Assembly (NCBI GenBank): GCA_012064415.1
Contig: SSNU01000077.1
Location: 1-64,000, forward strand
DNA length: 64,000 bases
DNA from: Gyrodactylus bullatarudis
Taxonomy: Eukaryota > Platyhelminthes > Monogenea > Gyrodactylidea > Gyrodactylidae
Direction: 5' to 3'
Positions within the stretch are counted from its first letter, which is position 1. Every line of letters begins with the position of its first letter. Shown here piece after piece: positions 25,535 through 38,900 of the stretch. The translations under genes were made by a program, and so were the position numbers. A model generated the notes under the pieces. The model was not told the origin of the DNA and made no database searches. It was given only the letters and a program-made list of their open reading frames with translations.

Positions 25535-25990
25535 TAGATCGGGTTTTCAGTTTTTACCGAAAATCTAGAAAAATAAACATTTCCTATTTGTAAGACAGTA
25601 AGAAATACAAAATTTTATTTTCCCCGAACAATGTTCTATGCCTTAATCAAAAATTGATGTTTTAACCATGAAAAACACATTTTTGAAAATCAAAATGAAA
25701 AATTTTCATGTTCTGATATACAAAAATCCCATTTTCCCATTTTTTTGAAAGAACACTCAATTTTTACTAAAAGCCCTATTTTTATTCAAAATGTTGTGAA
25801 AAATATTCAAAAATCTCAATTTTGTCCTTTCTCGTAGTGAAATTCATTGAAAAAATCTTGGCGCGTGTTCAAAAATTGTCATTTTCAATCGAGATTTTGT
25901 ATATCAGAACAAGCTCGAAAACGTAGGGTTTTATAGGAAAAAATGCTTAGTTTTCGATAATCTTCAAAACGAGCTTAAGGCTGGGAAAAG
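25535..25990. repeat. decayed inverted-repeat element
   Basis: ATGTTCTGATATACAAAAAT (about 25709-25728) faces its inverted counterpart ATTTTGTATATCAGAAC (about 25893-25909). The left flank carries GGGTTTTCAGTTTTTACCGA (25541-25560), which recurs with two or three changes at about 29239-29258. A dispersed element is therefore likely, but the boundaries are unclear. Confidence 0.4.
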
Positions 25991-26061
25991 TTGAAAAATT
26001 TGGCCTACTCTTCTGTAGAAATTTTCATGAAAATCATCATTCCATATAATTTCGGTTATTA

Positions 26062-26138
26062 CGGTGTGACATAGTATCTCTCTCACCTCTCATTCGGATT
26101 CTCTTTCTCTCGTTCTAGGTTCAAACCCTCCCACACCG
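26062..26138 (+). ncRNA. tRNA-derived sequence (pseudogene or SINE head)
   Basis: A 77-base segment begins CGGTGTG (26062-26068) and ends CACACCG (26132-26138), a perfect 7-bp acceptor stem. GGTTCAAACCC (26118-26128) is a perfect internal B-box/T-loop in the correct place before the acceptor 3' strand. The T stem has only three pairs, and the D arm and A box are not recognisable in the C/T-rich middle, so a working tRNA is unlikely. A tRNA-derived SINE head or tRNA pseudogene fits better. Downstream sequence is pyrimidine-rich, then AT-rich. Confidence 0.35.
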
Positions 26139-26159
26139 GGCACATTGAACACTCTTTCC

Positions 26160-29100
26160 CTTTTTCCCTTACTTGTACATTTTATTATTTCTTTAAATAA
26201 ATATAATTTTTTCAATTTCCAAAAAAGAAAGAATATTTAGGTTTCCCAATTTTTAAAAGAAAAATAAGACGTCGTCAAATGAGTTGTTTGACAGCGATTT
26301 CAGAAATAAATAAGATGAGAACACTGAGTTTGTTTTGCTTGATATTGAATTCAAGGTGAAATGTGTAGAAATTAAAATTCGACAGAAGCTAAGAGAAGTA
26401 AAATACGAGTTTCTATGACAATTATGACGAAATTAAGATTTCGAGTATATTTAAAATAAATTTATTCGCTTTTATTGAAATTTGAGAGTCAAAACGCAGG
26501 TAAAATTCATTTCATATGAATTTTGATTACTAATCGACTTGACAACAACAAAGTCACAGGCAACTATAGAAAATTTTTCGAAGTCATGTTGAGAACAAAT
26601 GCTAATGACTTTGTTGATGGCGTCATAAAAAATTTATTTCTTCTTCTACTTTTGAAGAGGCAAAAATCACTAATGAAGGTTGTAGTTATTCCCTCAAATA
26701 TTTGATTGAAGAGGCTTTTCAGTCTCTCATTATTGAAAAGAAGCAAGGTTGGTAATTGAGCCTCATTAACACATGGTGCGTGAATAATGAGAGCAGAGCT
26801 CAAATGATGTGAAAAAATCCAATGGGGGCATTTTTGTTTGAATGAATTCACGAAAAAGATTTCCGTATGTTGAAACTTGAAATAAAGTACAAGCTTTTTG
26901 CCTTTTTCAGAGCTTGAAATCGTTAAAATATATATCAAGATTATGATTGTATTTTGTGAATGACCGAGATAACTTTAAAACAGTAGCAGACAAAGAGACA
27001 CCTAGTTCTCAAAAAAGCTTGGATGTGAGGTTTACCTGAAAATTCTCCATATTTTTCTATTTCTATTTCAGAAGGATTGTTAGATCAGAATACTCTCTAT
27101 ATATATTCAAAATGCTACTTTCAACTTTAAAGGTAAACATGTCACTCATAAAAATGATGAAATGCCTTCGCACTGTATTAAAGAAAGAAAAAAATTTTGG
27201 CATCTTTTCAAAATACGCATAAAAACGACAAAATTTGAATGTGAAAATTGTCAATCATTCAAATATGCGTGTCTTTAGTAGATGAGTAGTGCTCCATCAT
27301 TTTTGCTCCCAAGTTGAACAGCTGGCGTCCTTTTTTCCTCATCAAATATGTATTCCTTCTTTTATATATACTCTGGTACATTGTTATGTTTCATATTCAT
27401 CTCCTTGTTCATTGAAAAATTCATGTTGCATTTTGGAAAAATTCCTTCATTTGATTAAAGGCATGGATTTTACTATAGAGTAGACAAACACATCACAAGT
27501 TAATGATGATGACGTTGGTATGATGGTAAGGATGGCTTTGTTTATGTAAGATGATACAGTAACTTGATGTATTCTCTGACTCAATGACAATTAGTCTATC
27601 CACTAAGTGATATTGTAAGAGCCTAGTGAAATTCAATACTTCAATGAACATTGTGAGAAAATTCATTGCATGTGTGGACATGAGAAAAAAGAGTGAGATC
27701 TATTCGTTTTTGTCATCAAAGCTAGTTGGTATGAAGATGAGTAGTTAATGATGTTACAAAAATCTTAGGAACTGAGGCAGGAGGAGAATTTTTGAAATCC
27801 ATGTTGTGTTTATTTTTGAACTCTGAGCAGATCAAATTTTGATCTCAATTCATCCGCTGAATTTGAAATAGGCGAAAATTTTAGTTCAAAATTCAAAATA
27901 GTGGAAATTTCGCAAAATGTTTTAGAAATCAATCGAGAATGCAAGTTAAACCCTTAGAATTTATGACTCACATTGGATCATTAGTCTTCTTTTAATTTAG
28001 GAGTTATCAATTTAAAATAAATGATGAATGACTTTTGAGAACAACGACTCAGTTTCAAATTTCTATATTGTAGTGAGGATTTCTATAAAATATTCCAGAC
28101 ATATTCAGCTATTTCTCTAAATTTCATCTTGAGTCTTTTCCTGCTTTCGCATTTCATTGCTCAAGATTATTATTTATTTAAAAAGCATCTTGAAAAGCAT
28201 TGAAGTAACCATAGGAATAGAGTATTTTAAGATAACAGTATGAGAAACACTGATCATTCGAGAATTTGTCGAACATCTATAGAAAATCTTTGGTTGAAAT
28301 AGGTCATGTCTAAGAAGCAGCTCAAACGATTAATTTAATTTATTGGAATTGCTACAATTACTACCCATTAAAGATAGATTCTTCATTTCTAATCCTCAAT
28401 TTTATTTTTCTTGTGTGGTTTCATCCTGGTAGAATGTCCCACCCATACTTATAATATTTTTCCAAAATATATATTCATTTTAAAATTGGCACCAAAATTA
28501 ATTCAACGTACCTACTTTCAAGTAGTTCTGAAATACTTGGAGATTTTTAGAATAAGATTTTTTTAAAGATCTTTCTAACCGACACTAGATTGGAAATACG
28601 TATGGAGAATGAGATGGTTCATATCAAATTTAAGAAATTTTACATCACATTTATGTTTAAAATGGGTTATGTTCATCCTCAGGCACGAAAACTGAGTGCT
28701 CAAATGTAACTCATAAAATAATTATGAGGAATGCTTCTCTTTTATGTTAAAAACTGTAGCATATAAAAACGCTTCTATATTTTCATAAATAGATATGGAT
28801 TTTATAAAAATTCATTTTGTTTTCAAATTAGATGGTTGGGTAAGTTAAAAATAAACATTGATTATGTACATATGCGTAATTTCGGCAAAAAATAAAATAT
28901 TTTTAAATGTAATCACCGCAATCAATTTTTGATTTCCTCTGATTGTCTTTTTACTTTAGCTTAATCACATTTTAGCATCTTGATATAAACTACTTTTTCC
29001 CATATACATGATAATTAAGATGGTCGATGAATATTTTAATATATAATACCAAACTTGGTATTTAATTCAGCTCTTTCTAAATAAATTCTTTTGATCGATG

Positions 29101-32085
29101 TATCCGATCCGAAATTCTGAAAAATATTCAAGCTAACTGTTAGTAAAATATATAAAGGAAACAAAAACTAGTTGAAAGAAGAAAATGCCCAAAAAGAATT
29201 GAAAAAAACTTTGATCTTTTGTCAAAGTCTTTCAAGTCAGGTTTTCAGTTTTTAACGAATAACTCGAAAAGTCTATTGTGGATTTTTTTATGATGAACAT
29301 ATTTCAAATCAGCAAAACATTCTCTACAAAATTGGAGAATATCATTGAGAACAAAATTATAATTGTAATAATAATTATAATAATAATGTTCGATTTGTAA
29401 AACTGTGTAAACTATAGCTTTAGATAAAAGTATTATCAGTAAAAGTAGATTTTATCATAATATAACCAACCTTTTTCCAAAGCCTCTTCCAGATTGTACC
29501 TTCATCCGTGGATGAGACGCTTTTAACCTAAATTCTCTTCAATTTAATCTAAAAACCTAAGTATTACAATTGGTCTAGATCTGAAAAAAATATTCAAATT
29601 TAAATAATCCTTATTACCAATCAGACCTGTATCAAAATCAATCTTGAAAAATAAAAAAAAGGTTTGCTTTTACTACAGACAAGTTGATAAATTCAAGAGT
29701 AAAAAGTTGCATTTTTAACTCCTTGTCAAATTATACGTGTCAATTGTACTATTGAAAAAATAAATTGAAAATAGGTATTTCGATGTATCATGTAGTTTGA
29801 TGTACAAATATAGTTTTTTTTATTTTTTCATCAAAGCCGCTTTCACAACAATCCCCTCTCAGATTAATTAACGATGAATGTTTTTTTAATTGAAAATGTA
29901 TAAAAAACACGGCAGATAAATCAGATCTACAGGTATATGAAAAAAATTTTAAACGACATGAAGTTATGTTATGTTTTTTTCGTGTCTAATCATGTGAATT
30001 CTCATACCGTACGAATGAATAATTATGATTCGAGAGAGATGGCTTCCCAATAGAACTCTATTCGTTAATGTTAGTGAGAAAGTTTGTATTTTGGTTAATC
30101 CCATCTAATGAGCCAGTTCTATTTACATTTTTTGACTATTTTCATTCTTTTAATACATGCCTTATGACTAATCAAAATTCAACTGAGGTAGATTAATTAG
30201 TTATTCAGTTCCAAATGGTATTCCTGTCTGGAAACTAGTATCAAAGTTTTCAAATTTATGCCAATGATTAAAGGAAAGAAACAAAGACTGGTTTTTTCTT
30301 GAAATCACTTAAAAGTAGTAGAAATTTAGAGATCATATAAGGTAAGAATTTCTTAATTTTGTGTATGAAAAATTAATAATTTTATTTTAACTGATTTTAA
30401 CATTAGGAGTAGATTTCAGGAATTTCGAAACGCCTGACCGTAAACGTTATTCAGTGGTGTATTTCGAATTGTGTTGAAATTTTTGAATAAAAAGTTTTAT
30501 ATATCATGAATCAGACTCTAACCCAGGCTGAAAATTGTAGATTTGAAAAATCTACTCGCACTAAACATTTCGCTCAAGTCTAATGATAATAAACACTCGT
30601 CCTAGAGATAACCATCAGGGGTCGCATCAACATTTGAAAAATCAATGAACTAAGTAATTTTCAGAATGAGCCATGTAGTTTAATTCAATTGAGAATATTT
30701 TCAATTTTTACTCTTAATAGTGCATACAGTGTAATGAAATCAACACTAATTTTCACCTCTATTCACGTTTCATCCTGTGCCTTATTCGTCGTGCAATGCA
30801 CCTTGCTCACTTGCTCAAAAGAAACAAACTCTGCAGTTCTATTATAAGCCTTATTAGATGAACATTGAAATAGAGAATGTGAAAAGTGTATAAATTTTCT
30901 ATTCTCGTTTTAAAATTTTAATGATGTTAAGATGATCTGGATAGAGAGAGGGTGTGTAGTAGATTTGAGCAGAAAGATGTCCTATATATTTCATTTGAGC
31001 TCAAAACTTTCTTCTACATTAAATATCTCTCACTTAATAATGCTCTATCTATGCAATATATATAAGTTTTGAAGAAAAAATGAATAAAATACCAGATGTT
31101 CATTCTGTGAAATTGCTAGCAAAGCAATGTGTTACAAAGTGCACGCCTTCAAATTATTTTTCACCTTTATTCAGTTAACTTACTTATTTTGACTTTAATC
31201 TCTACTGAGTTTGCATAGTTAAAATCCTTGATGAAAGACCTGTTTACAGTTTATCATAGATTCTGCTTGTTTGTTTTCCTTTCGGCAAGACTAATTGCCT
31301 TTTCTCCTAGGAGACTTACTTTTGCAGAAAGTTTTGACAAATTCTTTTATAATTTTAATGAGCCGATAGTTTTTATCTTTAACTCTGCATATTATTTCAC
31401 ACCTGTTAAGCTGAGAGAGAAAAAAAATTATTTCATCATAAAAATAACAATTGAAAAGTTAATAATATCCAATTATGCAAAAGGTTCTTTTGTGTCCTTT
31501 GTCAATTGACGTTGAAGAATTCCATTGACATTCCTATTGAGAAATTCTTTAGAGTTTAAAACAAACATGTTTTCATCGAGAGGCTACCTGTAATTTTGTG
31601 ATTGATTCCAGCTGACATTCATCTTAATCATTTCTATTTTCATTTTTGTTGAAAACTTTCATATGATTCATGATCCTTGTTATCTCTAGAATTGTGAAGA
31701 TTATGAGAAAAAATAAAATTTAATTTAGTTTTAAAGGATTACTACTGCAAAAGATTAATTTTTAAGTGTGACTTTTTCCACATTGGACCAACATTTTAAA
31801 ACTGGTTCTAAAAACGTTCCATTCTTTCAAAAGATAAAAAATGGGATTATGTTAAGTTCAAGTGGGAACTCATCACTATAGATCAACTTTCGAGAAGAAA
31901 TGTCGGTTTTTATCTAGATTTTTCCAAAGTTTTGATAAAAATTGACATAAACACTACTTTCTACTTCTTTTCTTGTTGATGTTGTCTTTCTTTCAGTGTC
32001 ATTCTTGCGTGAACAATAATCACATTTTTAGAAATCTATGAACTGATGGAAGGGTTTTTTGCCATCACACAAGTAAGTATTTTAG
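26160..32085. other. gene-free AT-rich DNA
   Basis: No gene supported. A half copy of foldback family A starts at about 27719 (AAGCTAGTTGGTATGAAGAT) with no clear right arm. The 124-codon minus-strand frame at 26564-26938 has no domain and composition like chance frames nearby. Confidence 0.5.
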
Positions 32086-32090
32086 TAACT

Positions 32091-32135
32091 TTAACCCTTC
32101 AAGCCCCACTGGGTCATATATGGGACAGTTGACTT
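32091..32135 (+). mobile_element. TTAA-flanked transposon/MITE end
   Basis: The sequence starts TTAACCCTTCAAGCCCCACT and continues GGGTCATATATGGGAC, a short imperfect palindrome. A TTAA target site followed directly by CCCT is characteristic of piggyBac-type ends. A related terminus (TTAACCCTTAAAGACCCAG) lies in the opposite orientation at 43941-43959. No partner end was found within a few kilobases. Confidence 0.45.
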
Positions 32136-32139
32136 TCTC

Positions 32140-33410
32140 AAACTTTGATCTTGAAAAATTTTCTCTGGTCAAAATTGAAAAAGCTACTTTTACGAATAAT
32201 TTTTCAAATATTGCCCGGAAACAATAATATGAACAATAGTATTCAAATTTATTGAATATTTTCTATATTATTTTCTAGTAAATATTTCTTGGAATCGATG
32301 AGTGTTTAAAAGCGACACCTGAAAATTTAAAATTTTCTTTGATTCTTTATTTATTAAATTGAAAATCATTAAGTAGTTTATTTTGTAGCATTAAAAGGAT
32401 TTTTTTCAAATTTTTTTCTGTTAGATCTCCAATTAAAAGATATATCTCCTTTGATAATTAACTTCAGATCATGAATTCAATTCAACTCAATCAATAAAAA
32501 ATCTTTTCAGAGAATATTGCAGTAAAAAAGGGAAAATTTATTTGACCCATTTAGTTCCGAGTCTTTTGGTAATTTGAATATAGCCAAGAATTGAAAGTAG
32601 ATCGGTGTTTCAATCAGACGGACGTGTCTACAAATATTACCGATATCTGAATTTTATATTTAGGTTATAATTTTGAACCAAGTAGTTCTTCAGGGAGCTT
32701 TATCAGTAAGTTATTAAAATCCTCTATTGTTTGACTTTAATTTCGGCTTCGAAAAACAACTCTCATTTCTGGTGTATTGTCTTGATTTCCCATGTGTGCA
32801 TTTTCCTTTGATGGTTGATTTTATTTCCTCACTGATAATAATAATCTTGTGATCATTTATAGATTGAATGCTAATTATCTTCTTCGATATATATATACAT
32901 TTTTAGTTCATCATCTCCGAATACCCATTTCCTTTGTCTTTTCTTGTTGTTGTGTTCTTTTAATGGTCATATTTATTCCTTGAGATTTATTTTTCTGAAC
33001 AATGTGATCAGCTTAGTTTATAATAGGGAAAAGACGATTATAAATTTGGTACTTGAAGGAAAATATAAAAAAGCAAAAAAATACTTTCAAAATTTCTTAT
33101 CGTAAATAGTTGATAATTTCCTTCCAATCTACTAAAGAGAAAAAAGGCAATGATAATAAATTCTTGAACCTAGTTAATTGCTTGTTGAAGAGAGACTTTG
33201 ATGATCACTAGTGTGTTAACCTGCTTAGATAAGTTTTCCCTTTTTTTGTTTTGACATGGTTTTTATTGCTATAAAAAGGATTAATTCTTTTACATGGACA
33301 GAGTAATATGGAAAATTTTGGAAGAGAAATTGAAATAAAGAATTTTTCTAGTAAATTTCTGACATCTGATTTTGAGCTATGATATTTGAACTATTTCAAA
33401 CCAACTATTT
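32140..33410. other. gene-free AT-rich DNA
   Basis: Nothing supported. TA microsatellite near 32887-32900. Confidence 0.5.
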
Positions 33411-33424
33411 GAATGTTGGTTTAT

Positions 33425-33640
33425 ATGTTTATGAAGTCGAGAATCTATTGTTTTCACAAAAATCAAAATTTTTTCATCAAGATATATGAATATGACTAAG
33501 ATTCTTCGGAAACCAGATTAGACAAAATATCTCTAAGGTTGAATCTGATCTAATAAATCACCTCTTCATCGTTTCGAAGTTAAATTTTGATTTCTTGATG
33601 TTTTTCACTACTTGAAATCGATGAAATTCCGATAACTCGA
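33425..33640. repeat. foldback family A remnant
   Basis: GAAGTCGAGAATCTATTGTT, then TTTTTTCATCAAGATA and AAGATTCTTCGGAA, follow the order of blocks in the left arm of the other family A copies. The CTAGTTAATATG tip is lost and a right arm is only hinted at around 33580-33640 (TTTGATTTCTTGATG). Confidence 0.5.
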
Positions 33641-34282
33641 AGACCCCTGGTTTATTTTTAAATGTTATTCAAGGCACAAAAATTTATCTTGTCTTTGAAA
33701 TCTTTTGTTGCTTTTCTTACGCAATCACAGAGAGTTATACGTAGTTATTATTCTTTTTCTTTTAGGAGTAAAAATGAGCAAGAAAGGAAGGAAGAGTGAA
33801 TTTCTCCCTTCTTTTTTACTCCTACACTAAATTTGGATAATATTAGACTTTCTTGTCTTTATGTATTTTGAAAGAATTCAGAAACTCGCTACATTTTATA
33901 TTTGTTGAATAGAGGCAGTTTCATTTCAGAGAGTATAAATATGCTTCAGTATTTTTCTCTGATAAACGCAGTTGAGTAGCATTCAAGTTAGAATTTTTCC
34001 TAAATTCGTACTAACGATTTTGATATCATATTCTCAAATCAGTTAGCGAAAAGATTTTACTATCGATATTCTAGAATACTTTTCATAAAAGCAATTGTAC
34101 TGATTTATTTCTGAGTATTCGAAGTCATGTTCAAAACTGGTAGAATATGGCTTTACAAAGATAATACAAATTTTAAATCAGTACAAGAAAAAACCAATAA
34201 AAAAAACGAGAAATTCACGTATTTTCGAATCTTCGATTTGAAATATATTTCTTCTTATCGTGAAAGTGGTTCTTATGATCTA

Positions 34283-34612
34283 AAGCTAGTTGACATGAAG
34301 ATTCCCCACAATAATGACGAACTTTTGTGAATTTCTGCAGCCGATTCGAATTCTTCTTTTAATTTTGGTCTCGAATATCTACATTTTACTGCTTCAAATC
34401 ATCAAAATCGAAATTCGAAAAATGGCCAAATTTTGGTCAGATTGAACAACTTATCGGCTGATTATTATTAATTTGAACAATAAATTTTTTCCTAAAATTC
34501 GGGAGAAAAATATTGAGTTTTTGAAAACTAGATTTCATGTCAACTAGATTCCAAAAGATCTTGATCAAAATTGATATCTCGATAAAAAAGTTGTATCTTC
34601 ATATTAACTAGC
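34283..34612. repeat. foldback element, family A, shortened copy
   Basis: It begins AAGCTAGTTGACATGAAGAT at about 34283 and ends in CTTCATATTAACTAGC at 34612, giving both family A tips in inverted orientation about 330 bp apart. The interior is diverged and shorter than in the 590-bp copy. Confidence 0.75.
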
Positions 34613-35129
34613 GAAATGCTGAAATATTTTTTTTAGAATTACTTGCTCCACAAGTTATGTATTTTGTAATGGCTTGAACGAGTTTGTTCAGGATTTTTAA
34701 TACTCACCTCTCACCTGAATTAATAAACAGCAAGCCTAAACTCATCCTTCTATTAATTACTTCTCCAACTAATTTACATATTGACTTTTGAAGGAAGAAA
34801 TGGAAATGTTTGTATTTCAAAGCCATTCAATAAAAATAGCATGTCGGAGTCATAGAAAAAAAAGTCATGGCTTATTATGATAATAATACTTTGCTTTCTT
34901 TGAAATTTGTTGACTACCTTTTCTTCTTTTTATTAGAATTTGTGTTCTGAAAACAAGTCTGGTATTCTTTGTTTGTTCAACGATGCTTTCAAATATCTAA
35001 TGAGAAATATCATGTTCTACGATGGTGATGTAATTTGAAGACTTTTTACAACTTGATCAATTTTCTACACCTTTGGACATTTGAGATAGACAGAAAATGA
35101 TCAAGGAATCGAAATTCATCTTCTATTCG

Positions 35130-35950
35130 CACTTGAGGCTGATCCAGAAGTAAAATTTTATTTCCTCTCGTTTTTTTCAAATAACGTTCTAACTTAAATT
35201 TTAACTTTAAAAAAAAGGAAACTTGGCGACAAGACTCGAAATCTTTTCTTCAAATGATAAAATTTTGTAAAAAACTGATTCTATTACTAAAAATTAAGCA
35301 TCATTGCTGGTCTATAAGTTTTCTCAAATACAGTTGAACTAAAAAGTATTGTTTTACAAAATCTTGAAATTTGTTGTGTTTTCGCTTAAAAGGTGTGAGC
35401 GGAATCAAAATTTTGTTTTCAGCATCACCAATAGACGAAGAAAACAATCAAATAGACTTTCGTACGATGATGAGTGTGTTTCCTAAAATCTCAACGACCA
35501 TATTTGTTTTTCTTCACTAATGATAATCCTGAATATAAACGTTTCTCGCACCTTGAATCCACAAAAACTTTCAGAAAAGGAAAAATCGCGCTAAGTCAAT
35601 TTCCCCAATTTTTCCTATTTTTTCTTAAATCGGCAAAAATGTACCTATGAAACCTTGATGAAAAATTGAAATTTTGTAAAAATTAACTTTAGATACGGAA
35701 ACTGTTTAGAAATGTGTCGAAAAATAAATGTTTCGATGAAAAGGTTTTCAGATAATCATTATTGATATATAATGCATATAATGATTTGGAATATGTATTT
35801 ATTAATTTCTCAAACTTGGCCCCTGAAGAGATGATCTGATTTTCAGAAAACCGTAAAAATCATACATATTTGAGGTCTTTGGGAATAAAATAAAATAAAA
35901 TCTTTGTGAAAATCATCTTTGCGATTCCCAACTTTATATCAATTAGGTTT
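35130..35950. repeat. foldback family A remnants
   Basis: Interior-type blocks AGGAAACTTGGCG (about 35216) and AAATCGCGCTAAG (about 35582) resemble TTGGCGCTAAC of the 15014-15441 copy. The right tip CCCAACTTTATATCAATTAG ends at about 35946. The left tip is not found, so one or two broken copies are present. Confidence 0.5.
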
Positions 35951-38900
35951 ATTTTCGATTGGATCATAATTAAATTTGAAATGAACTCTTAAAATTATTA
36001 CTTTGATTTCAATCCAGTTAATGACACTTTTGAAGTTGCAGTTAAACTTTGTTAACAACAGGGAACACAAAATATCGTTCATTAATTATAAAGGATAGTA
36101 TAGAATATGTCTTCTAGAGTGTGTGAGAGAGATAAATGTGGAAGATAGCTTCCAACTTGTGGAAAATAATGGTCCTCTCTGTATTCTATCAGAAGAAGAA
36201 ATGTATACATTTGATTGAACACATATTATACATCCATCTGGACACTCATCTATGCTCCAATCTTTTAAAAGTTAAATGAATTAATGGCTTTCATCCTTTC
36301 TAGCTATAGAATTTTTTTTCATTTTTCTCGTCTGACACTCATTCAGTCACTTAATTTAGTACAACACAACAGGGCATTTGAATATATAGAACAAGATTTC
36401 TCAAAAGTGTCACTCTCTTCTTCATGCAAAGACAAACTTTTCATATTTCTTCTACTCTACTTTTATGTATATACCCTTGTCTATTCAAATAGAATGCCAA
36501 TCAATTCATAGAAAGATTTCCCTTATATTCGTCCATCTATCTATCACTTCTTTTATTTTTCCCCTTATAATAATGACAAAGTAAAGATTGAATGATAATT
36601 AATGGCAAGGTCAAATAAACAGAAGAGAGATTTTCTCCTATTTTTCCTTGCATGTACTGAAAGATTCCTATGGCCCACTTTCTCCTCTCTTTCATGCCAT
36701 GTCCTTGCACCCCTCTTTGATTTTCTTCTTTCAAATCAATCAGAAATGATGATGACGTGTCAGAAAGGGATGAAAGGATTTTTTCCCTCTTGAAGAGTAA
36801 TCTGAGTGATTGAAAGTTGGAAAAACTGCTATTGCTGTAATCAACAATTGTCGTTTTTTTATTTTTAGTAACAATCAACATATGAAAGAAGAAGAGTCCA
36901 AACCTTTCTTTTGAAGATTTTTCCCCGATTTAGTCATTTTAAATAATTTAGAAGAAGTTCATTAAATTTTTTTAAAATCTATTGGTCCCAAAAGCTTTAA
37001 ATAGTTTATAATTTGAAAGAAATTCATCTGTATTGTAGAAAGAAGTCTATTTAAAGATAATTTCTTTTAGAAAACTTGGTTTTTTAAGAATATATAGACT
37101 ATTAAGAACAATAAGCTAGAGAAATGACACAAGGCATTGAAATTTTTGATCAACGAACAAGCAAATCTTTATTTCTCCTAACTAATCATGATTATTATTC
37201 AGAAATTATAGAGATCTAAAAACTGGATACATTTTTCATCATGAAACAATGTTTGTTCACAGTTTTATAATTTCCTAAACGATATTTTTTTAGAATAATA
37301 ATAGTTGAGATTTCTTTGAATAATAATTGTCATATTGCTAAACAAATTGTTGATCTAGTTATAGACTATTATAGACGTTTTTCTAAATTAGACGAGAAAT
37401 ATTTGAAATTAAAAGAGGGTGATAAAGAATTTATTAACAGCAATACCAAAAGGGCTTAACCAAAAGTCATTCTATTCAATAATACGAAATTAGAAGACGA
37501 CCTGTTCAGAATTCAAATGTCTTATATATCATGTCTGTGAGCAATATCGTTTCTGTCATTATAAAGCTCAACCTCCATGAGTTTTAGTATTTCAGTTAGC
37601 CAAGTTCTTATGGCATTTTTTTGACCTTGACTATAAAAACGTTTGCGTCGTGAAAGAAATTAGTTAGTTTTCTTTCACACACATATGCTAAGATGAACTA
37701 ATTACTTATCCTGAACAGACATAACTTGAGCAATATAAGTCCCTCTATCATGCAAATCACGAAATTCTTTAGTGTGAGTTTTACGAATTTTGATTCTATA
37801 AAATGACCGACAGGTTCTTCCAGATTCCTCGCTCAGGACTCATGAATTTTTGAGTAGTAAAATGGTCTGTTAAAATAGAGTTCATCGAATTTTAGAAAAG
37901 CCCAAAAACATATTTATAACTGATATAAAAGAATCATTTTGATGTCGAGACAGATATCATCTTTTCTATAGACATGCATATTTTATTACCCATTAGGTTT
38001 CCATCAATTTCCCAGAGGTAGGTCTGACTTGACCCAGTTTCAATTAACAAAAGAATTTATTTATCTTTTTGGTTAGAATAGTTTTTAAACTATATTTCTA
38101 AATTAAAACACCTGAATATTTTCCTATTGTTTAGAATTCTCAAATCTCTGAATGACATTGAATCTTAAGACGTCTTTGTTAAATTCAAGATAGAGAAAAG
38201 ATTTACTCGAGCTTCATAGGATTCTTAACCCAAAAAATAAGCCTCTAAAGAAATAGTCTGATTCAAATTGCATAAAAGATCAGCTGTCCAATACTGCTCA
38301 GAGATCCAGTTTTTATTCTAGTGTATACTCTAGTCAACTTTTCGTAATTGCTTTGAAAATTTATTGTAAATTCTAGATTGGTTTCAGGTACTGAATTTTG
38401 ATCAGAATCGAAAATTACTGGATAACTATTATTTTCTTTCTATGAATGTCAAGAAATAGGCTATAGCTAAATCGATGAATCTTATTATCCAAAATTACCC
38501 TGGAGACAGATTTATATAAAGCTGAATGAGCAAAATTAAATCAAATGTTCAAAATATTTTCCGTTTCTATATCTCATTTTCAATCAAGTTCTATTATCTT
38601 GAATGAGAGAAATGTAGCAAATGAATATTACAGCTATTGTTCTGAATAGCAGTTAAAGCTTCTGACTTTCTCTCATAAAAATAGTTTCCAAGACAAAATC
38701 TAAATTAAGATAATTTGCCCACTATCTGTAAATTCCTTAATTGGAACCACTTTTGCTATTCACTTTTATGATTTAATGTTGCATATCAAGAGCTGATTGA
38801 AACATTAGATCTAATGAATGAATTGAGAAAATTTTACAATGAAAATGCTTTGTAGTCTCCAAGAAGATGTTTTTATTATGTTTTATTTTATAACACGTAT

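Noticed and set aside
26564..26938. 124-codon minus-strand frame
   Set aside because: No recognisable domain, composition like random AT-rich DNA, no flanking splice or polyadenylation context.
36537..36881. 114-codon minus-strand frame overlapping a 63-codon plus-strand frame
   Set aside because: Frames open in both directions over a less AT-rich stretch, neither with a domain; most likely chance.
37650..37678. 10-bp hairpin resembling a terminator or microRNA stem
   Set aside because: Too short for a microRNA precursor, and intrinsic terminators do not apply in this genome.
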